From NCBI RefSeq assembly GCF_900090225.1, contig NZ_FMHY01000002.1, positions 3,720,001 to 3,784,000 on the forward strand: DNA of 64,000 bases, in the 5' to 3' direction. A program made the position numbers and the translations under genes. Below, in pieces: positions 33,522 through 42,037 of the stretch (the first letter of the stretch is position 1; each line of letters opens with the position of its first letter). This stretch comes from Micromonospora eburnea. Its GTDB lineage: Bacteria > Actinomycetota > Actinomycetes > Mycobacteriales > Micromonosporaceae. A model generated the notes under the pieces. It had not been told where the DNA came from and searched no databases. It saw only the letters and a list, made by a program, of their open reading frames with translations.

Positions 33522-36017
33522 TCACCCGCTCTCGACGGCGGAGATCGGCCGCGCGGCGTGGTGATCCGGCACGGATGGCGACCGCAGCTCGACGGTGACG
33601 GTCGAACCGGGGGCGAGTTGGAAGGTCCGGCCCCGGACCGCGACCGGGACGGGTTGGTCGGCGCCGGGAGCGGCGGAGACGCGCAACCGTTCATGATCCA
33701 CGTGCAGGGAGATCAACTGGTTGCGGTACCGGATGACGAAGTCGAGGCGGTCGAGCCCCTCGGGCAGCAGCGGGTTGAGCCGGAGCAGGTCGTCGCGGAT
33801 CTCCAGGCCGGTGTAGCAGCGTTGCAGGATGTCCAGCGTTCCGGCGCTGGCGCCGAGGTGGATGCCGTTGCGCGTCGAGCTGCGCTGCGGATCCGCGAGG
33901 TCGGTGCCGAGCGCGGCCACCAGCATCTCGAAGGAGCGACGACGGTCCGTCCGGGCCAGCACCCACGCGTGCGCGACGCGACTCAGGGTCGAACCGTGGC
34001 TCGTCCGGGACAGGTAGTAGTCGACGGTCGCCGGGATGCGGGCGGGGTCGAACTCGTAGCCCAGGCCGCGCACCAGGGCGGTGAGTTCCTCGGCGCTGAA
34101 CAGGTACAGCAGCATCAGCACGTCGGCCTGCTTGGAGATGCGGTAGCGGTTCGGGTGGTCCCCCTCGGCCTGCAACAACGGCCCTAGCTGCCGCAGGTCG
34201 CCGTACCGCTGCCGGTAGCGGTCCCAGTCCAGTTCCGCCAGGTCGCCGTACCCTTCGAACTGGGCGAGTATCCCGTCGTCGAGGAAGGCCAGCCGTAGCC
34301 GCCGCCCGATGTGCGCCCAGCGGTGCCGCTCGTCGTCGGTCGGGGCGACCGCACGCCACGGCCTGGCCCCCGGATGCCGGCCGACGATCGCGCAAGCCTC
34401 CGTGGCACGGCCGAGCACCCAGGCAACCATCACGTTGAGGTACGCGCAGTTGTCCAGCCCCTGGCCGGGCCGGCCCGGGTACCCGTCGTGGAACTCGTCC
34501 GGCCCCATCACCCCACGGATGTCGTACCGGTCGTCGGCCGGGTCGTAGGTGGCCAGACCGGCCCAGAACCGTGCCGTCTCGACCAGCAGTTCCAGTCCGC
34601 ACGCGGCGAGGAACGACAGGTCACCGGTGGTCTCCCAGTACCGCCACACGCAGTAGGCCACCGCCAGGTTGACGTGCTGCTGGCGGCCGGTGTAGTCGTC
34701 CACCCACTCCCCCGTCACCGGCGACGGCGAACGGGCAGGGCTCTCGTCCCGGCCGCTGTCGCCGCTCTGCCAGGGAAATAGGCCGCCCGGCATGCCCGCC
34801 GCGGCGGCCTGCCGCCGCGCCGCGGTCAACCGCCGGTGCCGGTACTCCAGCAGGGCCCGGGTCAGCTCCGGCATCCGCAGATCCAGATACGGATAGACGA
34901 ACAGCTCGTCCCAGAAGATGTGCCCGTGGTAGCCCTCGCCGTGCAGGCCGCGCGCGGGCACACCGGCGTCCAGGCCGATGACGTGCGGAGACAGCGTTTG
35001 CAGCAGATGGAAGGTGTGCACCCGGATCGGCAGTTGCCAGGCGTGCTTCTCGCCGACATCGAGCCGGAACCGCGCCCACAGCCGGGACCACGCGGCGACA
35101 TGGTCCGTCAGCGCCAGGGCGAATCCGCCCGCCTCCCGCAGTTCGTCGAGTGCGGCGGACAACGGCACGGACACCACCCGGTCCCGGTTGGAGAAGACCG
35201 TCACCGTCTTCTCCACCACGACGCGTTCCCCGGGCGTCACGTCGATCCCGATCAGCTGGCTCACGGCGTCCGGCCCGTGGATCGACTGGGTGCTGTGCGC
35301 GACACCGTCGACAATCCTGATGCGGGCCGCCAGGGCCACCTGGTGTCGCGAGTTCGTCGTCACCGCCGTCAGCCAGACGATCTCCGCGTCGTCCCCGCCG
35401 GTCGCCACCTCGGTGAGATGCCGCCCGCAGCTGCCCGCCTCCGCCGGGGCGTTCGCGTTGACCACCCCACCGTCGATGCCCGACCTGATCTCCAGCCGGC
35501 CGGACCAGTTCTCCGCGATGATGCTGGTCTCCAGCGCCGCCTGATGGGGGTTCGCCATCGACACCAACCGGCGCTGCCGGACCCGGGTACGCCGCCGGGC
35601 ACGGTCGACCACCACCAGTTCCCGCAGGTAGACGCCGCGCCGCAGATCCAGCATCCGGTGCTCGTGCACCCGCCGGCCCTGCCCGGGCGCGAACCAGTCG
35701 CCACCGGCGGGACGGAACGTCAACGGCAGCCAGTTCGGCAGGTTGACGATGCTCTCGTCGCCCGCCGCGCCGAAGAGCCGGTTGTGGAAGCCGGCGAGGT
35801 AGGTGCCCGGATAGTGGACGCCGTCCGCCGACGCCTCCGGCGCCGCCCCGCGGGTGGCCAGGTATCCGTTGCCCAGGGTCAGGATCGTCTCCCGCGTGCC
35901 TTCCTCGTCCGGTGCCTCGCCCTCCCGGTACGCCAACGTCCAACCGGGCGGCGGAGGCCTGCTGCACAGCTCACACCCCGGGTCCACGTCCGCCGGCACC
36001 CCGTACTCATCTTCCAC
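33522..36017 (-). CDS. Glycoside hydrolase family 65 protein (disaccharide phosphorylase-like)
   Basis: The 831-residue protein shows the GH65 layout: N-terminal beta-sandwich (LTLGNGYLATRGAAPE with YPGTYLAGFHNRL), linker, an (alpha/alpha)6 barrel with HIFWDELFVYPYL, and a C-terminal beta-sheet domain. The general acid is Glu508 in GVMGPDEFHDG. ISKQADVLMLLYLF and SRTSHGSTLSRVAHAW match the phosphate-binding region of GH65 phosphorylases, so trehalose, maltose or kojibiose phosphorolysis (giving beta-glucose 1-phosphate) is more likely than hydrolysis. The beta-phosphoglucomutase usually next to such genes is missing. No signal peptide is visible. GTG 36017 is the start, without a strong ribosome site. 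Confidence 0.9.
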   Translation of the reverse strand: MEDEYGVPADVDPGCELCSRPPPPGWTLAYREGEAPDEEGTRETILTLGNGYLATRGAAPEASADGVHYPGTYLAGFHNRLFGAAGDESIVNLPNWLPLTFRPAGGDWFAPGQGRRVHEHRMLDLRRGVYLRELVVVDRARRRTRVRQRRLVSMANPHQAALETSIIAENWSGRLEIRSGIDGGVVNANAPAEAGSCGRHLTEVATGGDDAEIVWLTAVTTNSRHQVALAARIRIVDGVAHSTQSIHGPDAVSQLIGIDVTPGERVVVEKTVTVFSNRDRVVSVPLSAALDELREAGGFALALTDHVAAWSRLWARFRLDVGEKHAWQLPIRVHTFHLLQTLSPHVIGLDAGVPARGLHGEGYHGHIFWDELFVYPYLDLRMPELTRALLEYRHRRLTAARRQAAAAGMPGGLFPWQSGDSGRDESPARSPSPVTGEWVDDYTGRQQHVNLAVAYCVWRYWETTGDLSFLAACGLELLVETARFWAGLATYDPADDRYDIRGVMGPDEFHDGYPGRPGQGLDNCAYLNVMVAWVLGRATEACAIVGRHPGARPWRAVAPTDDERHRWAHIGRRLRLAFLDDGILAQFEGYGDLAELDWDRYRQRYGDLRQLGPLLQAEGDHPNRYRISKQADVLMLLYLFSAEELTALVRGLGYEFDPARIPATVDYYLSRTSHGSTLSRVAHAWVLARTDRRRSFEMLVAALGTDLADPQRSSTRNGIHLGASAGTLDILQRCYTGLEIRDDLLRLNPLLPEGLDRLDFVIRYRNQLISLHVDHERLRVSAAPGADQPVPVAVRGRTFQLAPGSTVTVELRSPSVPDHHAARPISAVESG

Positions 36018-36085
36018 GGCGCGGTGCCGTTTCCCCGTTCCAGGACCGGCAAACCTCAGCCGAAACCGGGATCACCCGCCGCGGC

Positions 36086-36655
36086 TCACCCTTTCGGCGG
36101 GTCGGGTGCCGTGACGAGGTGGGCGAACAGGTCGGCGGCGTCGTCCAGGACGTCCCGCTCACCGGTGATCAGCAGGTCCAGCAGCAGACCACGCGTCGCG
36201 GCGAGGCCCAGCCGGGCCCGCCGGCGGGCGTCCGCGGGGTCGAACCCGAGTCGCACGAACAGCTCCTCGACCGGCCCCGCCCAGGCGGCGATGACCGAGG
36301 CGCGGAACGGCGCCGTCCAGGACCGGCCGAACAGCGCGTGCGCGTAGATCTCGAAGAAGAGCCGTTCCGCCGGGGCCAACTCCGGGTCGGCCAGCCGGCG
36401 CCAGAACCGCCGGCTCACCTCGACCGGGTCGTCCGTCCCGGTGGCGAGCGCGGCGAGCGCGGCGCGCTGCTCGGACTCGACCCGCCGGACCACCTCCGCG
36501 AGCAGGCCCTCCCGGCTGCCGAAGTGGTAGATGAGCATGCGGTGGCTGGTGCCCGTACCGGCGGCGATCTCGCGCAGGCTGAGCTGGCTGAACCCGCCTT
36601 CCTTCAGGAAGGTGAGGCAGCGGTCGAGCAGCGCCTCGCGGGCGTCACCGGCCAC
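36086..36655 (-). CDS. TetR/AcrR family transcriptional regulator
   Basis: The 189-residue protein has the TetR helix-turn-helix FSQLSLREIAAGTGTSHRML followed by IYHFGSREGLLAEVVRRVES, then a helical ligand-binding domain. The start at GTG 36655 (MAGDAREALLDRC) gives a normal TetR N-terminus and an 11-base overlap with the upstream SRPBCC gene; the longer frame to 36757 is arginine-rich shadow. The gene is second in a two-gene operon whose promoter carries a perfect 10-bp palindrome (37126-37149), the probable operator for this protein. Confidence 0.88.
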   Translation of the reverse strand: MAGDAREALLDRCLTFLKEGGFSQLSLREIAAGTGTSHRMLIYHFGSREGLLAEVVRRVESEQRAALAALATGTDDPVEVSRRFWRRLADPELAPAERLFFEIYAHALFGRSWTAPFRASVIAAWAGPVEELFVRLGFDPADARRRARLGLAATRGLLLDLLITGERDVLDDAADLFAHLVTAPDPPKG

Positions 36656-37130
36656 CGGTGGGCGCCGTACCGTCGTCGGCCGCCGCGCTCCCGTCCGCCG
36701 CCGCAGCGGCGACGGCCTCGGCGGCCGCCTTGAGGCCGGCCGCCTCCATCCGCACATACCGTCGGGTCTTCGCCCCGATCAGCAGCGCGACCAGCCAGGC
36801 GAGGGCGCCGGTCTGCCGGATGCCGATCCGGATGCGGGTCGTCCCGTCCGGCTGGCGGTCCACCCGGTGGTGGCCGACCGTGCGCACCCCGGGCGCCCGC
36901 GCTTCCCACGCGAACGAGGTGCCCGGGCTCAGCTCGCAGACCCGCCAGACGGTGGCCGCCAGGCCGGGCTGCCGGATGCGGAACCGGTTGCCCATCCGCA
37001 GCGCCGGGCCGTCGAGCAGTTCGACCAGCGACATCGACGCCGTCCAGCGCGGATAGCTCGTCACGTCCTCCAGCGCCGCCCAGCAGTGCTCGATGCTCGC
37101 GGTGGTGGAGATCGTCTCCTGACAATCCAT
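36645..37130 (-). CDS. SRPBCC family protein (polyketide cyclase/dehydrase-like)
   Basis: The 161-residue protein begins MDCQETISTTASIEHCWAAL, the usual entry strand and helix of the START-like fold, with DVTSYPRWTASMSLVELLDG and PGTSFAWEARAPGVRTVGHH following; a hydrophobic C-terminal helix (LAWLVALLIGAKTRRYVRM) and an alanine-rich tail end it. Such proteins bind hydrophobic small molecules. ATG 37130 is the start: it lies inside a palindromic operator and 7 bases behind a TACCAT -10-like hexamer, so the mRNA may be leaderless. The only upstream alternative (37169) lies within the end of pncB. It forms an operon with the tetR gene. Confidence 0.8.
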   Translation of the reverse strand: MDCQETISTTASIEHCWAALEDVTSYPRWTASMSLVELLDGPALRMGNRFRIRQPGLAATVWRVCELSPGTSFAWEARAPGVRTVGHHRVDRQPDGTTRIRIGIRQTGALAWLVALLIGAKTRRYVRMEAAGLKAAAEAVAAAAADGSAAADDGTAPTGGR

Positions 37131-37149
37131 GTACCAGATGGTACATGGA
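37126..37149 (-). promoter_or_regulatory. TetR-type palindromic operator over the SRPBCC start codon
   Basis: TCCATGTACC (37126-37135) and GGTACATGGA (37140-37149) are a perfect 10-bp inverted repeat around AGAT. The minus-strand reading contains TACCAT (37138-37143), a TANNNT -10 box, 7 bases upstream of the ATG at 37130. A bound TetR dimer would block both transcription and the start site. The element lies just after the pncB stop (37153). Confidence 0.7.
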
Positions 37150-37152
37150 CGC

Positions 37153-38493
37153 TCAGTAGCTGCCGCCACGCCCCAGTCGCGCCCGCACCCGGTCGTGGAG
37201 CGCGGCCAACGCCGGACTCACCGTGGCGGTGAGCGGGACGGCGTCGGTCAGGCGCCGCGCCGCGTCGGGCAGCCAGGCGAGATCGGTGTGGAACCGGTCC
37301 CGCGCGGCGCGCACCTCGCCGGCCGGATCGGCCGCCGCGAGACGGCGTCCACCACGCATGACCGGTACGAGCAGCGGCTCCCGGCCAGCCGGAGGCGGCT
37401 CGTCACGCAGCCCGATCACGTCACCGGCAGCCCCGGCGGGGTCCCGGAAGACCTGCTTCGGGCCCGGCAGGGTGGCCTTGCCGGGCGACAACTTGAGCAC
37501 CGGCCGCTCGCCCACCGCGACGAGTTTGTACGCGCTGTCCAGCGACGGGGCGTCGTAGGAGACCCCCATCCGGGTGCCGACGCCGTACCCGTCGATCGGC
37601 GCGCCCCGGGCGACGAGGCCGGCGATGACGTCCTCGTCGAGGCTGCCGCTGGCCACGATCTTCGCCCCGGTCAGGCCGGCGCCGTCCAGGATCGCGCGGG
37701 CCTCGCGGGCCAGCGCGGCGAGGTCACCCGAGTCGAGCCGGACCGCCACCGGCCCGGTCAGCCCCAGCTCGGCGACGACGTCGACGGCGGCCCGTACCCC
37801 CTCGGGCGTGTCGTAGGTGTCGACCAGGAAGATCGGGTTCACCGGAAAGTCGGCGGCGAAGGCCCGGAACGCGGCCCGTTCGTCGGGGAACGCCTCGACG
37901 TACGAGTGGGCCATCGTTCCGGAGGGGGTGAGCCCGTAGCGCCGGGCGGCCTCCACATCGCTGGTCGCGGCGAAGCCGGCGATGGCCGACGCCCGCGCCA
38001 CGCCCGCCCCGGCCTCGATGCCATGGGTACGCCGGAACGCGAAGTCGATCAGCTGCGCGTCACCGGCGGCGAGCCGGCAGCGGGCGGCCTTCGTCGCCAC
38101 CGTGGTGTGGAAGGTGAGCAGGTTCAACACCCCGGTCTCCACCAGCTGCGCCTCCGCGATCGGCGCGGTCACCTCCAGCAGTGGCTCGTCGGCGAACACC
38201 GCCCGCCCCTCCGGCACCGCCCAGACGTCACCGGTGAACCGCAGCCGGGCGAACGCCGCCAGGGTCGACTCGTCCAGCCCGACGACGTCGCGCAGGTAGC
38301 CCAGCTCGTCGTCGTCGAAGGCGAAGCTCTCCAGGAAGGCCAGCGCCTCGGCCAGGCCGGCCGCGACCAGGAACCCACGCCGGTGCGGCAGGCGGCGGAC
38401 GAAGAGGCTGAAGGTGGCCGGCTCGTTCATGCCGCGACGCAGGTAGCTGGCCGCCATCCGCAGCTCGTACAGGTCGGTACGCAGTCCGGTCAC
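37153..38493 (-). CDS. pncB: Nicotinate phosphoribosyltransferase
   Basis: The 446-residue enzyme converts nicotinate and PRPP to nicotinate mononucleotide in NAD salvage. The start GTG 38493 gives the family N-terminus MTGLRTDLYELRMAASYLRR; GGAG lies about 7 bases upstream. Diagnostic segments are ATFSLFVRRLPHRRGFLVAA, FAFRRTHGIEAGAGVARASA (phosphate/nucleobase region), GTMAHSYVEAFPDERAAF with the catalytic His, IFLVDTYDTPEGVRAAV, and VRLDSGDLAALAREAR with KIVASGSLDED. Length is normal for the actinobacterial form. It is a single-gene unit; the 209 bases upstream contain no other gene. Confidence 0.95.
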   Translation of the reverse strand: MTGLRTDLYELRMAASYLRRGMNEPATFSLFVRRLPHRRGFLVAAGLAEALAFLESFAFDDDELGYLRDVVGLDESTLAAFARLRFTGDVWAVPEGRAVFADEPLLEVTAPIAEAQLVETGVLNLLTFHTTVATKAARCRLAAGDAQLIDFAFRRTHGIEAGAGVARASAIAGFAATSDVEAARRYGLTPSGTMAHSYVEAFPDERAAFRAFAADFPVNPIFLVDTYDTPEGVRAAVDVVAELGLTGPVAVRLDSGDLAALAREARAILDGAGLTGAKIVASGSLDEDVIAGLVARGAPIDGYGVGTRMGVSYDAPSLDSAYKLVAVGERPVLKLSPGKATLPGPKQVFRDPAGAAGDVIGLRDEPPPAGREPLLVPVMRGGRRLAAADPAGEVRAARDRFHTDLAWLPDAARRLTDAVPLTATVSPALAALHDRVRARLGRGGSY

Positions 38494-38702
38494 GCCATCT
38501 CCTCGGCCACGTCCCCCACTGTCGTCGACACACCGACGGCGCATGGCGAGAAACGGGTAATCCGGGGCAGGCGACCAGGGCCGGCTTCATCGCGTCGAGC
38601 GCAACCGCGGACAGCTGATGCGGTAGCAGCCACGGGATTGGCGAATGTGAATCGCGCCATTGCCTCTTGGCCCGCGCCTTGCCGGGGAGTTGGCTCATCT
38701 AC

Positions 38703-39434
38703 ATGGCGCGCATCGCGTACGACCACGCCGACGCGTCGGCGTTCGAGGCAACCCGCCACCTCACCGATGACGGGCTCGCCTCGTGGCGGGCCGCCGTGAT
38801 CCGGCACCTCACCCCGCAGCCGGGCATGCGGCTGCTCGACCTCGGCGCCGGCACTGGAAGCTGGGCGCGGGCCTTCACCACCTGGTTCCCCGGCACCGGC
38901 GTCATCGCCGTCGAACCGTCGGCAGCCATGCGCGCCCGCTCCGTGTTCGAGCCCATCCTCGCCGGCGACGCCGCGCACATCCCGCTCGAAGACGACAGCA
39001 TCGACGCCGCCTGGATTTCCGCTGTCATCCACCACGTACCCGACATGATCGCCGCAGCCCACGAACTCCGCCGCGTCCTGCGCCCCGCCGCCCCCGCGCT
39101 CATCCGATCGGCGTTCGCCGGCCGGCACCAGACGATCACCCTGTTCCGCTTCTTCCCGGAAGCCATCCGGGTCCTCGACACCTACCCCACCATCGCCGAC
39201 GTCGAATCCGCCTTCGCCGACGCGGGATTCGCCACCTCGGCCATCGAGCAGGTCCCCCAGATCACCGCCCCATCGCTACGGGCGGCGGCCACCACACTGC
39301 GACGGGAGGCGCACACCCCGCTTCAACTGATCACCGACGACGAGTACGCCGCCGGAGTCGAGCGACTCCACGACGCCGCCCAGGCCGATGCCGGACCGGT
39401 GATCGACGCACTGGACCTTCTCGTGTTGCGCTGA
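38703..39434 (+). CDS. Class I SAM-dependent methyltransferase
   Basis: The 243-residue protein has the SAM-binding motif I MRLLDLGAGTGSWARAF, motif II-like GVIAVEPSAAM, LAGDAAHIPLEDDSIDAAWI (post-motif II) and AAHELRRVLRPAAPALI (motif III). It looks like a Methyltransf_11/25 enzyme of the UbiE/menaquinone or small-molecule type. The substrate is unknown. ATG 38703 gives MARIAYDHADASAF; an upstream TTG (38667) would add a non-conserved stretch. GGGGAG lies about 13 bases before the start. No related biosynthetic genes are adjacent. Confidence 0.85.
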   Translation: MARIAYDHADASAFEATRHLTDDGLASWRAAVIRHLTPQPGMRLLDLGAGTGSWARAFTTWFPGTGVIAVEPSAAMRARSVFEPILAGDAAHIPLEDDSIDAAWISAVIHHVPDMIAAAHELRRVLRPAAPALIRSAFAGRHQTITLFRFFPEAIRVLDTYPTIADVESAFADAGFATSAIEQVPQITAPSLRAAATTLRREAHTPLQLITDDEYAAGVERLHDAAQADAGPVIDALDLLVLR

Positions 39435-39517
39435 ACATCAGCAGTGCGCTGAGGCCCGAACCGAGATGTGGCCGGTCGTCCCGGCACCTCGCCATCGCAC
39501 CGCTTCTCCGGCCCGCG

Positions 39518-39730
39518 TCAGTCGTCCAGGACGAGGCTTCTCAGCTCCCGCGCCTCATCCGCGTCCAGCGAGCCCTCGTCCACCGTGATGGAGATCCACG
39601 GCGTCGCGCACGGCCCCGGATGATCGGGGTCCCCACAGACGGCCGCCGGAATCCGTTCGCCGATCTGATCGATCTCCTCTTCGGTGGCGAGTACGGCGAT
39701 CGTGATCTTCCACAACGGGCGGTCTGTCAT
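39518..39730 (-). CDS. Small acidic hypothetical protein
   Basis: The 70-residue protein (MTDRPLWKITIAVLATEEEI start) is acidic, with two Cys and two Pro-His pairs in VCGDPDHPGPCATPW, which could bind a metal. It ends ELRSLVLDD. The start ATG 39730 has GGAG 5 bases upstream. The codon pattern (GC-rich third positions) supports coding. No family is recognised. It converges on the methyltransferase gene (83 bases apart) and diverges from the membrane-protein gene at 39955. Confidence 0.6.
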   Translation of the reverse strand: MTDRPLWKITIAVLATEEEIDQIGERIPAAVCGDPDHPGPCATPWISITVDEGSLDADEARELRSLVLDD

Positions 39731-39954
39731 CACACTCCAGCTTTCACCGTCAGCTCCGACGAGCATCCTCCCCGGAGCGGGCGGGACGGTCCAGGCGACA
39801 ACGGCGGTTACCCCGACGGTGCGCAGATCGCGTGACAAGTGACCGACCCCCGCCCTGGCCGTCACGGCCCTGACCTGCGGATACTCGAACAAGGAGCGGG
39901 ACGGGATCGTCGCCCGTCGACAGACGATCGCCCGGCTAGTGGAGGGCAGCCGCC

Positions 39955-40920
39955 ATGACTGTTGAGGTTCAGGCGAGTGGCACACCGGACACCCCGACGC
40001 GGGACGCGCCGGCCGGAGGCGGCACCGACGTGGTGCCCGGCGCGGTCTGGCAGATGCGGGTCCGCACCAAGATCGACGATCTCCACCAGCAACTGCTCGG
40101 CCTGGAGTCGCGTGACGCCACGAGCGCCGACCGGGTCGCCCGGTTGCGGCAGCAGCTGTCCGGGGTGGAGTCCGTCCTCGGCCGCAGCGGGGTAGTCGAC
40201 TGGTTGCGCGGCGGAAAGATTGAGTACGCCTGGCAGACCATCCACGCGGTGGAGCGGGCCATGGTGGAGCTACGGACGCCGGAGGAGCTGATCGGGCTGC
40301 TGCCCGCGTACCAGGATTCGGCCACCCGGTATCTCAAGGCGGGCGACCGGGTGCTGGTGGACTTCGACGCGGCGAAGGACCTGGCCGCGCCGGAGGTCTT
40401 CCGGGCCAAGGTCCAGGCGCTGCTGCTGCGTACGCACGCGGCCTCCGACGAGTTCCACGAGTCCGCCCGCCTGCTGCGCAACCGGATGCTGGGCATCTCC
40501 GTGTTCGCGCTGGTGGCCGAGGCGCTGATGGTCCTGGTGCAGTGGGGCAGCAACGACGTGCGCCTACTCAAGCCACCGACCGACGCGGCCGACGTGGCGG
40601 CATGGCGGCTGCTGTTCTTCGTGCTGCTCGCCGGCGCGCTGGGGGCGTTCATCAGCGCGCTCCCCTCGATGATCACCTCACGTTCCGGCGGGCTGCCTTA
40701 CCGGTTGCCGTTCCAGCAGGGCCTGCTGAAGCTGGCCGTCGGTCCGCTGGTCGCGGTGGCGGGCATCATGCTGGTCATCGGTGGTCTGGTGGAGACGACG
40801 GTCGGCAGCACGGCGGCGCTGCTGGGCGTGGCCATCGTCTTCGGCGCCGGTCAGCAGGCGGTCACCGCGTTCGCCGACCGGCGGGCGGCGGAGCTGTTGA
40901 CCACGGTCCGGAAGAGCTGA
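39955..40920 (+). CDS. Membrane protein with helical cytoplasmic N-terminal half, unknown
   Basis: The 321-residue protein has about 170 soluble, helix-rich residues (VRTKIDDLHQQLLGLESRDA and similar heptad-like stretches) followed by four transmembrane segments: LGISVFALVAEALMVLVQWG, LLFFVLLAGALGAFISALPS, LAVGPLVAVAGIMLVIGGLV and AALLGVAIVFGAGQQAVTAF. The last segment is followed by ADRRAAELL, a pattern seen in proteins annotated only as hypothetical membrane proteins. GGAGGG lies 9 bases before ATG 39955. The function is unknown. A signalling or scaffold role would be a guess. Confidence 0.7.
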   Translation: MTVEVQASGTPDTPTRDAPAGGGTDVVPGAVWQMRVRTKIDDLHQQLLGLESRDATSADRVARLRQQLSGVESVLGRSGVVDWLRGGKIEYAWQTIHAVERAMVELRTPEELIGLLPAYQDSATRYLKAGDRVLVDFDAAKDLAAPEVFRAKVQALLLRTHAASDEFHESARLLRNRMLGISVFALVAEALMVLVQWGSNDVRLLKPPTDAADVAAWRLLFFVLLAGALGAFISALPSMITSRSGGLPYRLPFQQGLLKLAVGPLVAVAGIMLVIGGLVETTVGSTAALLGVAIVFGAGQQAVTAFADRRAAELLTTVRKS

Positions 40921-41014
40921 CGCCCGCCCGGGGGTGCCGGCCGGCGTCGCCACCACCGGGGTACGACAAGGGGAACGTCAGGTGCCCGGCCTGCGGCCGG
41001 CATACAGTGCGGGA

Positions 41015-41689
41015 ATGTGGGAGTCGGTTGCCGCGCCGGTGGTGGGCCTGATGGCCGCCGTCGCCCCGGCCGTCCCGACCGCCCCGACGCCGACAGTGTC
41101 GCCGTCACCCACGGTCACCTTCGCGCCGGTGCTCACGTCGACACCGTTCGGCGCGCTACCCGGGCAACGGGTGACACACACCGTCACCATCGCCGGCTCG
41201 GGCGCCCTCACGACCGCCCGGGTCACCTTCACCACCACGGCCGATCTCGACGATGTCACCGCCCAGGCCGAGCCGGGTGACTGCACAGTGTCCCCGCGTA
41301 CCGTCGTCTGCGACCTCGGTGACCTGACCCTGGGCGCCACCCCGGGGGCACCCAGGGTAACGATCAGTGGCCGGATCCGCCCGGGGGCACCCCCGGGCGC
41401 GGTGGTCCGCAACCGGGCGACCGTCACGTCGGTGGAGTCCGCCACGACCGGTGCCCAGGTGGCCAGCAACGCCTACCTGCTCCCCGGGCCGACGCACCCA
41501 CCCACCGACCCGCCGCTGGGGTCGCCGGCCGCCGTGGCCGGTGTCCCAGCGACGGGGTCGACGCGGATGCCGGCGGCCGTGGCGGTGGTGGTGGCCGGAG
41601 CGGCCGCGGTGGGCACGCTGCTGCTGGCGCGGCGACGGCGACACCACGAACCGTCCACCCGCCAGGATCGACCTCCCGGCGCCCAGTAG
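41015..41689 (+). CDS. Secreted DUF11-like protein with sortase-like C-terminal signal
   Basis: The 224-residue protein has a short hydrophobic N-terminus (MWESVAAPVVGLMAAVAPAV) that may be a signal peptide, a Pro/Thr/Ser linker, and one beta-sandwich domain of the DUF11 type (VTHTVTIAGSGALTTARVTF through AVVRNRATVTSVES). The C-terminus has VPATGS, a hydrophobic stretch AAVAVVVAGAAAVGTLLLA and RRRRHH, the order expected of a sortase cell-wall sorting signal (LPxTG-like, with Val in place of Leu). It is probably displayed on the cell surface. ATG 41015 is the start. No sortase gene is present in the window. Confidence 0.68.
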   Translation: MWESVAAPVVGLMAAVAPAVPTAPTPTVSPSPTVTFAPVLTSTPFGALPGQRVTHTVTIAGSGALTTARVTFTTTADLDDVTAQAEPGDCTVSPRTVVCDLGDLTLGATPGAPRVTISGRIRPGAPPGAVVRNRATVTSVESATTGAQVASNAYLLPGPTHPPTDPPLGSPAAVAGVPATGSTRMPAAVAVVVAGAAAVGTLLLARRRRHHEPSTRQDRPPGAQ

Positions 41690-41698
41690 CCTTGACCC

Positions 41699-42031
41699 AT
41701 GATCTTCATTACCGCGAAGTTCCGGGTACGGCCCGAGCACGCCGACCGGTGGCCGCAGATCGCCGCCGAGTTCACCGAGGCGACCCGCGCGGAGCCCGGC
41801 TGTCTGTGGTTCGACTGGTCCCGCAGCCTCGACGACCCGACCGAGTACGTGCTGGTCGAGGCGTTCCGGGACGACGAGGCCGGCGCCGCGCACGTGCAGT
41901 CCGCGCACTTCCGCGAGGCGCAACGGACCCTGCCGCCGTATCTGGTCGAGACGCCCCGGATCGTGAACGTGACGGTGCCGCAGCAGGACTGGTCGCTGCT
42001 CGGCGAGATGGCGGTGCCCGAGGGCAGGTAG
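41699..42031 (+). CDS. Antibiotic biosynthesis monooxygenase (ABM/YgiN-like)
   Basis: The 110-residue protein has the ferredoxin-like ABM fold: MIFITAKFRVRPEHADRWPQ, EATRAEPGCLWFDWSRSLDD, EYVLVEAFRDDEAGAAH and SAHFREAQRTLPPYLVETP correspond to the canonical strands and helices. Members oxidise quinols or aromatic metabolites without cofactor. ATG 41699 begins 9 bases after the preceding stop, so it may be co-transcribed with the DUF11-like gene, although no functional link is apparent. It converges on the antiporter gene, 6 bases apart. Confidence 0.85.
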   Translation: MIFITAKFRVRPEHADRWPQIAAEFTEATRAEPGCLWFDWSRSLDDPTEYVLVEAFRDDEAGAAHVQSAHFREAQRTLPPYLVETPRIVNVTVPQQDWSLLGEMAVPEGR

Positions 42032-42037
42032 GGCTGC

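Noticed and set aside
26879..42031. Possible natural-product cluster (P450, methyltransferase, ABM monooxygenase, SRPBCC, penicillin acylase)
   Set aside because: These genes are scattered, separately transcribed and without any polyketide, peptide or terpene synthase or RiPP precursor in the window.
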